DNA from: Cyclaneusma minus
Lineage: Eukaryota > Ascomycota > Leotiomycetes > Marthamycetales > Marthamycetaceae
Direction: 5' to 3'
NCBI GenBank assembly: GCA_037179335.1
Contig: JAKZHN010000050.1
Location: forward strand, 1-64,000
DNA: 64,000 bases
The position numbers and the translations under genes were made by a program. Shown one piece after another: positions 1-13,973 of this stretch (position 1 is its first letter; the number at the start of each line of letters is the position of its first letter). Below the pieces are notes generated by a model. That model was given only the letters and a program-made list of their open reading frames with translations, did not search any database and was not told the DNA's origin.

Positions 1-86
1 ATTAAATAAATTAAATAAATTAAATAAATTAAATAAATTAAATAAATTAAATAAATTAAATAAATTAAATAAATTAAATAAATTAA
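1..86. repeat. 9-bp tandem repeat (TTAAATAAA)n
   Basis: The window opens with nine consecutive perfect copies of the 9-mer TTAAATAAA from base 2 to 82, then degenerates into attaatt. It lies in the AT-rich block. The window edge cuts it, so its true length is unknown. No coding or telomeric character is visible. Confidence 0.95.
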
Positions 87-3000
87 TTAAATTAATTATA
101 ATAATTTGTGCTTTAAATATAATAAATAACAAATTATTATATGTAAAATATTTTATATATAAAATCTAAAAATGAAATATTAAATTATATAAAATAATAT
201 TTAGCAAAATAAATAAAAAGCTATTTTTTATAAAAAATATTATAAATTTAAATCAGAATTTTATTATTCATATATTAAATAAAATATCAAAATTTTGGTG
301 AAATAAAATTTAATTTTAATATATTTTAAAATCGTAAATTATTAAATATTAAAAATATTTATAAAAAATATATAGCAAAATAAAAATTAAAATTAAAATA
401 AAAAATTAGAATATAAAAAACCAAAGAAATTAAGCCATTTTAATAATATTCTTAATATAAGAAAAGTTAGGATATTATTTATATATTTTAATTAAAATTA
501 TATTATAAAAACCAAAATAAATTTATTTTATTAATTTATTTATAAGCTATTTAAAAACTGGCTAATTACGCTAAAAGAATATTTTAATAATATATTAATA
601 AAAACCTGAATTTATAAATTAAAAAGCCTAATAAAAGCTTTTATATTATTTATATCTAAAGAAAAAAGAATTATAAAAAATTAAATAATATTATTATTGA
701 AAATTATTGTTTATTTTTTTCAATTAATAAATTTCTAATCAAATTAAAAAAACCTAAAACGTTTATTAAGCTAGATTTTAAAAATATATATTATAAATTT
801 TATAAAAATATATATATATACAAAATATAATTATTTTAAATATTTAATAATATTATTTAAATTAATAAATATATTAATTATATTTTAAATTTATATAAAT
901 ATAATATTTAAAATTCTTTTAAATATTAATATAATAATTTTTTTAATAAGATTTTAATCTATTTAGAATTTTTAATAAATATAATAAATATATAAAAGCC
1001 GTATTTAAAAAATTATAGAAATCTTTTGTTTAAAAAAAAGCAAATATAAATTTAAAATAAATGAAATTTTATTTTAAAGCTTTATAATAAAAAATAATAA
1101 TATATATATAAAGCTGGAAAAAATGTATATTATTTAAAACTAATTTATATTAATTATATATATAAAATTGCAATTAATTTGCTTATTAATAATATAAATA
1201 ATAATAATAAAACTTATTTAAATAGGTTTTAATTTTTTTTAATATATTAAAAATATATTTATAAATAAGCTAATATTATAATAACTTAATTTTATAAAAT
1301 ATTTGCAAATTATATATAATGCTTTTGAATTTATAATATTAAAAAATTTGAAAACATTTGAAAATTTAAAGAATTTAATGCAATATTAGTAATATTTAAT
1401 AGCTTTTTCATTTTATAAGCTAATTAATATAACATTAATATACTAGATATATAATATTAAATTATTTATAGTTATATTCTTTTTTTAATATTAAAAGCAG
1501 TATATGAAAAATATATATTATAAAATTGAAATATTTTTAAATTATAATAATTTGCGCTATTTTATAAATATTAAGCAAAATAAATTATAAAGCTAAAATT
1601 TTATAATTTTAATACTAAATATATTATAAAAATTAAAAACCCCGCTAATCTTTTATTTTATAAATTAAATTATGAAAAGGCAATAAAAAGTATTTAAGCA
1701 AAAATATTAAAAGGATTTTTATTTATATTATAATAAAAGCTTTATTATTTATTTAATTATATATTAAATATATAATTTTTACAAAATATAACTGGTTTTA
1801 TAAATACGGCAATTATATTTTAATTAAAATTATTAAGCTGAGAAATTAATATTATATGCTTTATTTATATATTATAAATATAGATTTTTGAATAAAAATT
1901 TATATTTTATTTACATTATAAAAATTTAAAAGCCAAAATAATTAAAGTAAATTTTATAATTACTTTTAAAATTTAAAAAGATAACAAAAATATAATAAAA
2001 AGATAAAATTAATTTAAATCATATAAAAATAAATAATAATAATTTAAAAAAAGTATATTATATAAAAAGAAATTGTATTTTTTTTGCAATAAATATATTA
2101 TATAATAAGCTTTTATATATTTGTTATAATAGCAAATTAGCAGGCTATTTTAAAATAAAATAAATATTAATTTGAATTTATTATAACCATTATTAATTAA
2201 GTATAAAAGCAAAATACAGAATTATATTTTAAATTCTTTAAAAATAATTAAAAATTGAAAATTAAAAATTTATAATATATGAAAGAAACAAAAACAATTA
2301 GCTTATACTTTATATATATTAAAAACGCTAAAGCCGATATTGGAATTAAATATGAATTTAATTTGTTTCTAAAAATATTTTAATAATTTCAAGCAAGTTT
2401 ATTAAAAAGATATTAAAGCTAAATTATAATAAAAATAGAAAAATTATAAAAAAAGCGCAAGCTTTAAACGAAAATGCGAAAAGGCTAATTTTAGCTTCAT
2501 ATCTAAATAGAAAATGCCTAATTACATATAATATTAAGCAAAAGCAAAAGCAAAAATATTTAAAGCATATTTTTTTTTATATCTTAAATTAATTTAATTC
2601 AAATTATATTTTATAAAAACCTAAATTAAAAAACTAAAAATTAGATAATAAGCTTAATTTAATTAAGAATTAAAGAGTACGTAAATAAAAATTATAAATT
2701 TTATATATTAAGTAATTTAATTAAAAATAAATATTATATAAAATAAATTTAATTGGCAAAATTAAATTTCTTTTAATATTTTTAAGTTTTAATTTATATA
2801 TATTAAATTTATAGCTTTTATATTTTATTCTATATTATTAAAAATCCATTTTTCTTTTATTTTAAATAAAATATTATTAAAGAAATAATCAAAGTTATAA
2901 TTTATTTATATTTTAATTAAATATATATAAAAAAGGGAGAAAATAATTTTTTTAAATAATATTAAATATTAAATATTATATATATTAGGATATAAAGTAT

Positions 3001-6000
3001 CAAAATAATTTTAATTAAAGCTATTATTATAGCTATAATATTTTTAAATATATTTTATATTTTATATTTTAAAACAATATAAATTTTAAAGCAAAAAAAT
3101 TCGTCATCTTTTATATTAGTTTTTAATTGGATTAATTTATTATTATAATTAATATATTGGTTTTTACAAAAAATCAAATTTTAATATAGCAATAATAATA
3201 AAATATAGAAATATTATAAATAAGGGAAATTAGGGAAATTTAAATAGCAGGAATTTATAAAATAATAAATTAATTAATAAAAATAAATAAAGAAAAGCAA
3301 GATATAAATTTATTATATAACAAAGGGATTTATACTTATTGCAATAATAACTATATTTAAAATTATTTGCAATTTAATTATAGATATTAATTTTTTTATA
3401 AAAGAGGTTAAAATAAAAGCTTTGTATATAGCAAATATAAATACGGATTTAAAATAAAAATGCGGATTTAATAAAAATGCAATTTAAATTCTATAATAAA
3501 ATTGCAAATTTAATATTATTATTATAAATAAAAATAAAAATTTTAACATATAAAATTTAAAATAAGCCGTTGCTAAAACTTTGTATATTAAAATTAAAAA
3601 TATTGGGAATTATAATATTGAAAAAAATGGGATTTAATTTCCGCTGAAAAAGCGTATATTAAAAAAATTGTATAAAAGCAATAATAAAAAAAAGCTTAAT
3701 AAAAATAAGAAAGCCTGTTTTATATAAATAAAGCCTCAATAAAACCTAATATAATTGCTATAAAAGAATTGCCAAAAGAATTAACAAGAAATTAAACATT
3801 AGAAAGAAATTAAAAATTGAAAATGCAATCAAAAATTAATATACTATTATTGCAAAAAATATATAATACGTATATAAAAAAAGAATACAAAATTAGAAAA
3901 ATTCTAAAACTAATTATCTAAAATAAGCCGCTATTATATTAATTTTCCGGTATTTGCAAAAAAGGAAAATGTAAAAATAGAAAAAGTATATATAAGCTAA
4001 TAAAAATAATTAAATCCCAATAAATCTTAATATAAAAAAATGGAAATTAAAATAATAAAAACAATTAAATAAAAGCCTAAAATGAATTTAATAATAAATA
4101 GCGCAAATTATATATTAAAATTAAGGCTTTAAAAATTCGGCAATAATAAATTTAAAAACAATTGTTAATAATGGCAAATTAATAAAAGCCTATTAATTTA
4201 CGCGGTTAAAATAAAAAGCCGAAATTAATAACCAAAGCCAAATATTAAATTACCAAAAAGCAAAACTCCGTATTTAAAAGTTTAAGGCCCGAAGCTATAA
4301 AAAAAATTATATAAAGCTAAAAAAGACGCTTTATAGGCATTTTATAAAATATATATATTAAAAATACATAAAACATAAGCGTTATTTATTAAAAAAACTA
4401 AGCAAGGCTTTTAATATATAATATTTAAGCATTGCTATTTTTATTTAAAAAAGGTAGCGGCTATTTTGAATAGCTAAGGAATATATATAATATACTTTTA
4501 TTTGCCAATTTATTTTTAACTATTATAATATTTTGTATAAATTTAATTTAATATATAGCAGGCTATATTCCAAATCTTTTAAGCATTATTTAAAAATAAT
4601 AATAATAGATTCTTTTTATTTTTAAATTGCTATAAATAATTTATAATTGGATTTTGGCTAAATAATTATAGCTATATAAGCATTATTAGCCTTATATTTT
4701 ATATAATTATATTTTATAATAAAATCATTAGAATTTATAAGCTTAATTTTTTTTTGCTTTTTTAAGCAAAAATATATAAAGCTATTTTTATTTAAATTTA
4801 AAATATAGCTATTAAATAAAGAGGGATAATTTATAATTGGTTTCTTTTAGGCTTGGTATTAAAACCAATTTTATAAAATTTAATTTTTTTAAATTTAGCC
4901 TATATAATATTATATAGCTAAAGGGTATTATTAATTTGCATTTTAATAATTGCAAAAAAAAAACCAAATTTGCCAAAACGCAGGTATAAATTATAAATAA
5001 ATATTTTTAAAAATAATTAAATAAAATAATGGTTATTTTAAATTACCTATTAATATAGGCCAGCTTTTGCCAATTTGTAAAATGGTTTTAAATTTTAAAT
5101 TAGAATTTCTAGAGAATATTTATTTTTAATTCTTTTAAATAAATTGCAATATATTATTTTTTTCAATTTAGTTTTAAATTAAAGATAAATTTAAATAATA
5201 TGTTAATCCAAATTTTAATTATTACTCTATTTTGTTTTTATTTAATTTAATGAATAGCCTAATACAAGTAATTAGTTTTTAATTATAGCGTTGAATAATT
5301 GGGGCCTAGGTAAAAAAAATGCTTTTTTTTAGTATTTTTATAGCTATAAATAACTATTTTTAATTTTTTATATAAGGCTATAATAGCCTTATTCTTAATA
5401 TTTTTTATAAATTTAAATTTAAATATTCTAATATTTTTAATATAAATTTCGAAATTAAAAAAAATCAATTTAAAAATACCAATAGCAATAAAAATTTCAA
5501 TTTTAATAGCGTGAAATATTTTGGGAGCTTTGCCAAATATAATAATTTTGCCTTTTTATTTTAGCTAATTTACCAAAAATAAACAATAAATTTGTTTCTT
5601 TTAATACTTTTTATTATAACAATATATTTTTATAATATTGAAATTATTTTAAATAAATTTAAAAAAATGCTGGCTTTTTTAAATCTTCTCAAAATAAGCT
5701 AAAATCCTAAAGCTTTTTTTAATTAAAAATGGTGCTTTTGGGTTTTTGGCTATATTTGCCTTTTCTAGTTTTTTAAATCCCTTTTTAATTAATTATTTCA
5801 AACGTTTTTAAAATTTTAAAATTGGCTTATTTTGCTCTTAAATTAAATTTATTAATAATTTCTTAAAGAGTTCCTTAAAAATTAACTCCGATTTTAATTT
5901 AAAAAATATATTATTTATTGGCTTAAAAAATATTATAAATAATATTGCCTTTGAAATATTATTTTTTAAAATAAAATATAGCTTAATCAAAATAAATCTA

Positions 6001-9000
6001 AAATTTCTTAATTTAATTAGCATTTAAAAAATATAGATTTAATTATTAATTTTTAATAAATTATAAGGCCTTTGCTATTTTTTTTAAAAAATTTAAATTT
6101 AAAAGCTAAAAGAAAAACTTATAATAGCAAAAGTATTTGGGCCATTTTTAATATTTAAAAAATTAAAAATAATGCGTTTAATTTAAGGCTTTTTTAGCTT
6201 TTTATTGTATTTTTAAATAATTTAAGCTTTTTAATATATTTCCGGAAATAATAAAGAATTTTTTACAAATTTAAACTATATACCAAATACCAAAAAAATA
6301 TATATTAAATTATTTAATTTCGGAATACTATTTATAACTTTAATTGCTATTTGGAAAATAAAGTCAAAAAACAATTTAAGCATTTTTTTAGCTAAAATAT
6401 TATAAGCTGTTTTAAAAAAGAAGAATTTGCCAATATTATAATAGGCCTTTATAAAAACTTTATTATATTAAATACTATATAATTTAATATTTTGGCAAAA
6501 GAATTTATTAGCTATTTTGATATTAGCATTATATTTAATAATATTAAATAGTTTTTGGTAAATATTAAATTGATAATTTTAAATTATTTTTTAAATATTT
6601 TTTGCAAAAATGCCAATAGCTAAATTAACTGCCTTAAAACACTAGTATATTATAAATTTAATTGCATTATTTATAATATAAAAGGCCTTTTTACCATTAA
6701 TAAAAATAATATTTATTATAATAAACTAATTAAAGTTAATTTTAAAATTAATTTTAAATTTGAATTTGCCTAAAGGCTTGCTATAAAGCTGGTATTTTTG
6801 GCAGAATTTAATTAATTGCTTTAAACTTTTAATATTAAAATAATAGCTATTTTGAATGTAATAAATTCCTTTTTTAAAAATAATTTTGGGGTTCTTAGCC
6901 CTAAATTTATTTAGCATTAATTTAGGCGTTTGCTGGAATAAGGCTTGAAATTAAAAATAGCCAATTATAAATATATTAAAGGCTTTAATATTTGGTATAA
7001 TTTTATGGAATTTTTATTATTATAATAAAATTTAAAAATCCAAATACAAAAAATAATATTTGCTTGCCGGCGTAAATTTAGCATTAATTTGGCAATAGGA
7101 AATTATTTCTAGTTTTGGCCAATATAAATATAAAATATTGCATTATCTGCTAATATATTTATAATATATTATATGTTAAATTTTTTAAAATGCTAAATAT
7201 AAAAAATGGAATTTTTTATTATTATTATTTTTATTATTTTTATTATTTTTATTATTTTTATTATTTTTATTTAATTTTAAATTTTTAAAGCTTATAAAAA
7301 TATTATTTTTATTATATTATTTTATTATTTTTAAAATTTTGATTGCTATTTATTCTTATTATAAAATTCCTAAAATCTAATTTAAAATGAAATGTGCCAG
7401 CCTTTTTGGCTATTTTTTTTTTTAATATTTAGCTATTGTTTTAAAAATATGCTTTTGTAATTTGCAGCCTAATTTAGAATATATCCAGCATTTATATTTT
7501 TAGTAAAAAAAAGATTTTTTTTAAAAAACAAAATTCCGGAATTTAAATTTAAATAATTTCTAAAATTGCCGCTATTAAATTGCTTGAATTTATTCATATA
7601 ATTGTTATTTTTATTATATTTGGTATTAATTTAAAATTACTTTTAAATAACGGCTATTTTAGCTTTTATAATTATAAAAAAATTTGATTAAAAATTTTTA
7701 AACATAAATAAATTTTTAATAAGAATTCCCTTAAATTTTAAAATTCCAAAAATAGCATTTAAAAAACGGTCCCGTATATTTAGCTATTTATAATAGGTGC
7801 TTTTTATACTTTGCTGGATTTTAAATATATTTTTAAAGAAAATTTTAAAATATTTATTCTTCAATTTATTTGGATTAGTTTTTACTATTTTTTTATAAAA
7901 ACTTAATTATCAAAAATTAAGGCAGTTTTATGTTTTGCTCGCAATTTTGAAATGGTTTTTGATTATTTTTATTTATTGCTTTATAAATAGCCATTAAAAT
8001 ATAATAATTTGGTGGTAGAAAATTAAGGCCTGGTTAATTAATATAATTAAAAATACAAATAGCAAGGTTTTTTTATTAATATCTAATTTGTTATAATAAT
8101 TTAAAATTAAATTAAATTTTAAACTAAAAATATTTTTTATTTTACTATTATATTTTTTATTTTTATTATAGTTATAAGCTTTTATTAGCTTTTTAATTTT
8201 TTTCAATATATTATTGCTTATAATAATATTATAATTATTTAAGCTAGCTAAAGGATTATTATATATTAATAATATTTGGCTGGCAGCTTTTTAAATTTAA
8301 ATAATTTTTAAAAATAGCTTGGCAGCTTATTAGCAAAGGCTGGTAAAGCTTGGCTATATTATATTTGCATTAATTACTGGTATTTTTAAATAATAGTTTT
8401 TCAAATTTGGAATAGGAAGCTGGAAATTAATATAAAGTAAATAAAGTAAATTATTTAGGGGCGGAGAGGTTTTTATTAAGGGAAATATCAAGTTTTAAAA
8501 TTTATTTTAAAAAATGCGCAAGTCTTTTTGAAATTTGGTTTTTAAATAGCGGGAATTTAGGCTATTCAGGGATTTTGCTTGTTTTTTGATTTTAGCTAAA
8601 ATTCAATTATATAGCTATTAATTTAAAATAATTTGGTAAAGGCCTTTAGCGATATTTATTGATTTTGAAATAAAAATATTATTTATTTTAAGAAATTTTT
8701 GAAATTAATTCAAGCTTTTATAAATAGCCTTTTTAAAGCTTTTGGTTTTTTAGTTTTTATAAAAGCTTTTAAATTTTTTTATTTTGCCAATATTTTATAT
8801 TATTTAAAATTTCTAATATAATTTTTTTATTTATTTTTTTTATTATTATTTTTTATAGCTGCTATAAATAAAGCTTTAAAAGCTTTGTCCGGTTTTAAAA
8901 ATATTAATTTTGAAATATATAGGGCGGTATAAATATTGGAAAGGAATTGATTTTAATTATAAAATAATAGGCCGGTTAATATAGGGGTTTAATTTTGAAT

Positions 9001-9690
9001 AAATAGGTAAAGCTTTAATTTATGCAATTTATATAGGTTTAAAAATATAGATTTGAATATTGCAAATTTAAAATTTAAAATTTGCAAATTTATAAATTAC
9101 AAATTTGGAATTTTAAAGCTATAAAATAAGGAAAACTCTTGCAATATTAAGGAAAAAAGGCTTGAAAAAGCAGCGGGGTTATTAAGGCTGCCTATAGCTT
9201 TGGGGCAAAGCTTATAATAATTGGCTGATAATTAAAGCTATATAGGGTATTATAGCTAATTAGTATAATAATGCGTGGGAATTTAATAAAAAGTAATTTA
9301 AAATATTATATATAGTAAAATGGATTTTGTTTAAAATATAAATTTTAATAAAGCGGATTTGCTTTAGCAAATATTGCAGTTTTTTTAATAACTAATTTTA
9401 AAAAGGCTATATAAAACAGAATAAACTTTACGCAAATATAATTTTAAAATAAGCGAATTGCCTTAATTATTTTTAGCATAAAGCTTTATAGGGCAAAATG
9501 GGCCTTTTCTAAGCAAAGGTTTTTTTTTTTGAAATTAAATTTTGCCAATTTATTATTTTTATAAAAGGAATAATTAATTAGTATTAAATTTATAAAATCC
9601 GGGGTTTTACATGCATAAAGGTATTATTTATAATATTGTATTTATTTAAAAAAAAGGGGAAAAACGCGTTGCCAGATTTTAAAAATTTGA
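87..9690. other. AT-rich, RIP-type isochore without credible genes
   Basis: Almost pure A+T, with stop codons in every frame at short intervals. The longest open frames are 61-70 codons of Lys/Asn/Ile/Phe-rich sequence, expected by chance at this composition. Most remaining G and C sit in GC dinucleotides (aagctt, ttgcaa, tagcaa, ggc). This is the pattern left by heavy C-to-T mutation of repeated DNA on both strands. I could not recognise the original elements. GC content rises in patches after about 8.3 kb, and the block ends sharply near 9,690 where normal-GC sequence begins. Confidence 0.85.
7218..7271. repeat. 9-bp tandem repeat (ATTATTTTT)n
   Basis: About five copies of a 9-base ATTATTTTT unit, preceded by a short (ATT)n run, inside the AT-rich block. 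The unit length matches the 9-bp repeat at base 1, but the sequences are unrelated. Confidence 0.8.
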
Positions 9691-11245
9691 AGGCGCTTTC
9701 CAACCGCGCTAGCTAGCGCCAGTATTAAGCGCTGACTGGTATATGGCACCCACGTGCTCCGACCGGTTCCGACCGTCCCAGCTGTCCCAACAGTAAAGGA
9801 CGTATGGCCGCTGGAATACCTCTGATCGGCGTGAATTTGATCGTGGGGTTGGAAACCTGCGAGGAATTGGCGTTCAAATGGTGAGCTGAAATTGATGTTG
9901 GTAAGGCCTCATCAGAGATTGCTTAGAGTTATCTGGGGTTCCTCGTGAGCAAGTAATGTTGCTTGGATCAAGGCAAATGTAATATCCCGACGCTTATGTC
10001 ACATGGTAGTCCACATTGTAGCTGTAGCTAGAGCCGCAAGCATGGAACGGGATGGCAACCTGGGGCTGATACAGGGCTCTCACGCCCACATGCTTCCTTC
10101 CCCAGCCCCAAATCAGCTATTCACACCTTGCTTCGCTCCCAAAACTTTGTAGTCCCCAAATTTTGAAGATATTCGAGAATCAACGAGGTCGGTCCTTACT
10201 TGCGGTCTTAGCAAATAGATATTTCAATTATCGCAGCAGACAAAAAGCCTAAGAGGGCATAGCAGCTATTCGGAATGTCTGGAAATAAATAGCCCAATAA
10301 AACAATGCAACAATGACTTTGAAAGGGCGTCGATGACAGTGCGTCACGGTCACCTACATAGAAACTGTCCAGGGCTGCTCCAAAGGTCTGGCTGCAAACA
10401 GACACCGCTGAGACAGCAAAGGGAAATTGCTACCAACAAAAGACGATGCAGGACAGAACTTTACATGACACGCACCGGTGTAGGGCTTATCTCAGCTTTC
10501 ACGGTCATTAAGACGGTCTGGCGTTGGCGGCTCTGCGGAAACAGGACGGCTGGCACTGGCATAGAACCTACAGAAGCATAGCCCCGCACGGCCTTGAAGA
10601 ACGGCTCAAGAGCCTCAAGAGGGGCGAGAAGGGCAGGGGGCACATAGCGGCAGGGAGGTGCTCCAGCTTGTCACTACCCATCAAGGGCCCAGAATTGGTA
10701 TAAGTACAGAATTAAGGTGATTTCAAGTCACGCATTCAAAACAGCTAAGATGTAATATAATAGAAAACAGAAAAAAAAGTAGTAGTTGCCATCTTCCCGC
10801 ACTTCTCATCAGGGGTTCGCCTCAGGTCCCAATTTCTCAGCATCGTCTTGATGTCTTAGCCGTCGTGCTCGCAGGAGACCCTCAACAGCCATAAATCCTG
10901 TCATCTAAACGCGCTTTTATCATTCCAAACTAGCGTGACGGCTACTCGTAATTCGTTCCTGGACATGCGTAAAACTTCACCGCTCCAACGGCCATCATAA
11001 AGACCCGCTGCAGATGAAGACTCCCTCGACCAGTAATCTCGAGCTATTTGTCACGACGTGCCCTGCCACCGGCCCATGTGACCGTCGACCTGACCGCCCT
11101 CAACCTAGCTGCCCTGCGCTCCCGCTCCTGTAGAGGGACTCCCTGGAGCTCAGCGAGAAGACCATCTTCCATTCGCACGACAATGTCGTACTTGCCGCTG
11201 CCTGTCTTTATACCGTGACACCAACACAGTCATGAGAAGGGCGTA
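9691..11245. other. normal-GC sequence with no supported gene
   Basis: First non-AT-rich DNA after the left block. Open frames on both strands are 60-82 codons, overlap one another, and show no recognisable domain, splice pattern or start context. I see no RNA gene. It may hold untranslated or regulatory sequence, or decayed DNA, but nothing specific can be supported. Confidence 0.5.
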
Positions 11246-11680
11246 GAACTTGGCTCAGGGCAGAGTCTCCGCCCTACACTCTCACCAATGCCATTAAGGG
11301 CCAGGACCATTCATCCCTTTAATCTGCCTTGCCAATGATGAAAAACCCCAGACGACCACTCCTTTTCCGGGCCAGCCTCTCGGACGAGCGCTTCACCTCG
11401 CTGTGCAACAATGAGACTCCCTTCACTGCCATGAAGTGAGCGAGGTATGAACCTTGGCTCAGGACAGAACCTCCACCCAGACCAAGACCGTACCATTTCC
11501 TCCCACGGGCGAGCTCCCTCCAGCCCTCCAATCTGCCTTGCCGGCAATAAACAACCCCAGGATGACCACTCCTTTTCTGAGGCGGCATCTCGGACGCGCA
11601 AACGTCTGGCTGTGCAACCGGGAGGCTCTGCTCACTGGCAGAGAGGGAGCAAGAGACTCAAGGTGACATTGAAGGCGGGT
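11246..11680. repeat. diverged direct duplication of about 200 bp
   Basis: Two head-to-tail, imperfect copies. Copy one begins near 11,250 (cttggctcagggcagagtct) and copy two near 11,453 (cttggctcaggacagaacct). Both continue with aatctgccttgcc, a ccaggatgaccactcctttt-like stretch, ctcggacg and gctgtgcaac. A short third remnant (cagaatgagactcttccc) follows near 11,701. Differences include indels, so neither copy keeps a shared reading frame. No function is apparent. Confidence 0.7.
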
Positions 11681-11973
11681 GGAAAGGGCGTCTTGCCACA
11701 GCAGAATGAGACTCTTCCCGCCAAACGACGGTCAACACCCGCTTTCCAGACGACGAGCAGGACATCATAAAAAGAAGAGCAATTCCCCCTCTTCCCAAAC
11801 TCTCCATCAGCAACACACCTCAGTCTCCAAGTCCACAATCCAATTCATCAGCCTCCAAGTCCTCAATCTCCAAGTTCCCAGGAACTCCTCCATCATCACC
11901 AACACCAACACCCACCTCAATCTTCCTCCAGTCCAACTACCCAACTCCAAAACATCCTTCCACACAAAACAAA

Positions 11974-12198
11974 ATGTCTCACTTCACCACCCTCTCCACC
12001 CCCGTTAAGATGATCAACTCCAGCCGCAACGGCTACAACAACACAGACACCAAGCCCAAAGAGGACGCCGAGGACGTGAAGCGCCAAGCTATTCTGATCA
12101 ACTACAGCCGCAGCGGCTACAACAACGGCGGCAGCAAGGGCGACAACTCCGACTCCGACGATCGCCAGCCTACCACCATGCCTGCGAGCCTCGTTTAG
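11974..12198 (+). CDS. small hydrophilic protein with duplicated SRxGYNN motif
   Basis: An uninterrupted 74-codon frame after a long C/A/T-rich, G-poor leader typical of fungal 5' UTRs, with a favourable start context (aacaaaATGTC). The protein has no signal peptide or membrane segment and is rich in Asn, Ser, Lys and Asp. It contains a visible internal duplication: INSSRNGYNN at residues 14-23 and INYSRSGYNN at 42-51, spaced 28 residues apart, joined by a Lys/Glu/Asp-rich linker. The tail is acidic (GDNSDSDD). I do not recognise the family. Codon use is C-ending and unlike surrounding random frames, which supports a real gene. Function unknown; small stress- or starvation-induced fungal proteins often look like this, but that is only an analogy. 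Confidence 0.6.
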   Translation: MSHFTTLSTPVKMINSSRNGYNNTDTKPKEDAEDVKRQAILINYSRSGYNNGGSKGDNSDSDDRQPTTMPASLV

Positions 12199-13973
12199 GT
12201 CGACAATCTCGAGATTGCTAGAGCAACGATTGGTAGCGAGCTAGCTCGCCTATTGCTACGACTTTGAACTCTGACGGCCGCGGAGTCTCGAACAATAAGT
12301 CAGAAGCCAAGCAGCCACGTCGTCGTCTTCTGGCCATCATCTCGCAATCCCGCAACATCGCTCACGAATTTTGTTCCTGTCCCTGTTTTTGTTGTTATTT
12401 TCTTTCTGAAATTGTCACACACAGTGGAAGGAGAGTACTCAGGGGCCCGGCGAAGAGTCAATCTTGTGAACGTTTTCCTATTCATTCCTGAGGCAACGCG
12501 CAAGCCCACACCCATTCTCTTACCTGGTTTTATCTAGCTACCAGGTCTTGTCAGCGTCGTTACCTGTTCTGCTACATCCGAAATTTTTGAGCTCAATGCT
12601 GTCAGCCTGTCCCAACTTGACGTGACGATTAACGAAAAAACTGAACTTCCCTGGTAGGTATATACTCGTGTCGGGCTCCCTGGCTCTTCCCCCACGTGCC
12701 TTCTCTTATAGGATTTCCCGAAAAGACCCAGCAAAGTAGATAGTAGACGGTAGATATACCGCATAGTTCTTCCCGTCCCATCGCTCATCTCATTACCATC
12801 ACACACTCTCTCTCTCCCCATCATCCGCCACACAACCACCTCTTCCTTCTCCCTAAATAGTAAACCCCAACTCCCATCCTCCCCGAAGGCCAAAGGCCCG
12901 AAGGCCCGAAACACAGGCTAGCTTCTATCGTGCGGCGAAGCCGTGAAAGCACTCCGCACCCCCCCACACCTTGCGCACCCTCTCAACTCTCAATCTTTTG
13001 TTCACTATCTTATAAAATTCCCATTTCCAAATGAATTCAAAAGTATCCCTACCCAGTTCTTATTCTTATTCTTAATCTTAAATTATATTCATTGCCCATT
13101 AGCGATATTCCAAATCATTGTGTCACTTTAAAATCCTAGCTTGGGAATATTTTTTTCAAGCTTTGTTTTACTTTGTTTTACTTGGAGGGAGTGGCGGGGA
13201 GAAGGTGGTGAGAGTTCAGAATTTCATTCATTTCATTCACCTAATTCGTATTTCCAAAGCCGGCAGTAGCCCAACACCCCCTTCTCCGACGGCAGCAAAA
13301 GGGTGGTCTTAGTCTCCAGTCATCTCCCATCCAAATCAAGCATTGAGCACCGCCTCATCAGTCATCACGCCCATCACACCATGTTTCTCCATACCTTCAC
13401 GCTGCCAACGGGCCCCGAAGAGCCGAATCCCAGCTCCAAACCACAACCATTCCCCCGGTCCCCCGGTCCCCCCCTCTCTTTAAAAGCATCCAAGCATCCG
13501 AAGAAAAGCATTCCAAACCAAGTTACCACACCACCAGCAAGTCTTCAAACCCAGTCATAGCACACCAAAGCACAATCCTCACTCAAGACCTCAAGGTCAT
13601 CTCACACGTAGCACATCACGCGACACAGTTCGAGGTAGAAGCACGCGCATGTTAATTCTGCCAACGCCTTGCTAAAGAAGACTACGGAAGGAAAGTATTT
13701 GGAAGGATGCGTTATCCGTGACCGTATGCCATCCTTGCTCCTCCGCGAAGAAAAACTTCATAATTTGTGTGTGGATGGCATGGACTTCAGAGGAAGAGCA
13801 GAGAAGCTCAGCAAAAAGCCCAGCTGGAGAATAGCGGTCTGCTGGGGGCTAATCCATTCTCTGAAAAAAGCATCGCTGGTGGGAGAAGCGCGGCAAGCTC
13901 CCTGAGAAAATGAGAAAGACAGCCGGGTAGGTGGGCTATGAGCCACAGACCCAGCCATATTCCTTCTCGATCC
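12199..13973. other. intergenic, no supported gene
   Basis: Between the 74-residue gene and the end of the TFIIS gene. Frames such as 12,534-12,914 (minus, 126 codons) and 13,303-13,560 (plus) are open but low-complexity, with no domain, splice sites or start context, and I do not call them. The part nearest 13.97 kb is probably the 3' untranslated region of TFIIS. Confidence 0.5.

Noticed and set aside
1..86. Telomere or centromere repeat at the window edge
   Set aside because: The unit TTAAATAAA does not match the fungal telomere repeat TTAGGG, and one short AT-rich tandem repeat is no evidence of a centromere.
5283..8206. Open frames of 61-70 codons in the first AT-rich block
   Set aside because: Lys/Asn/Ile/Phe-only translations with no domain; expected by chance where stop-free runs are composed of A/T codons lacking start context.
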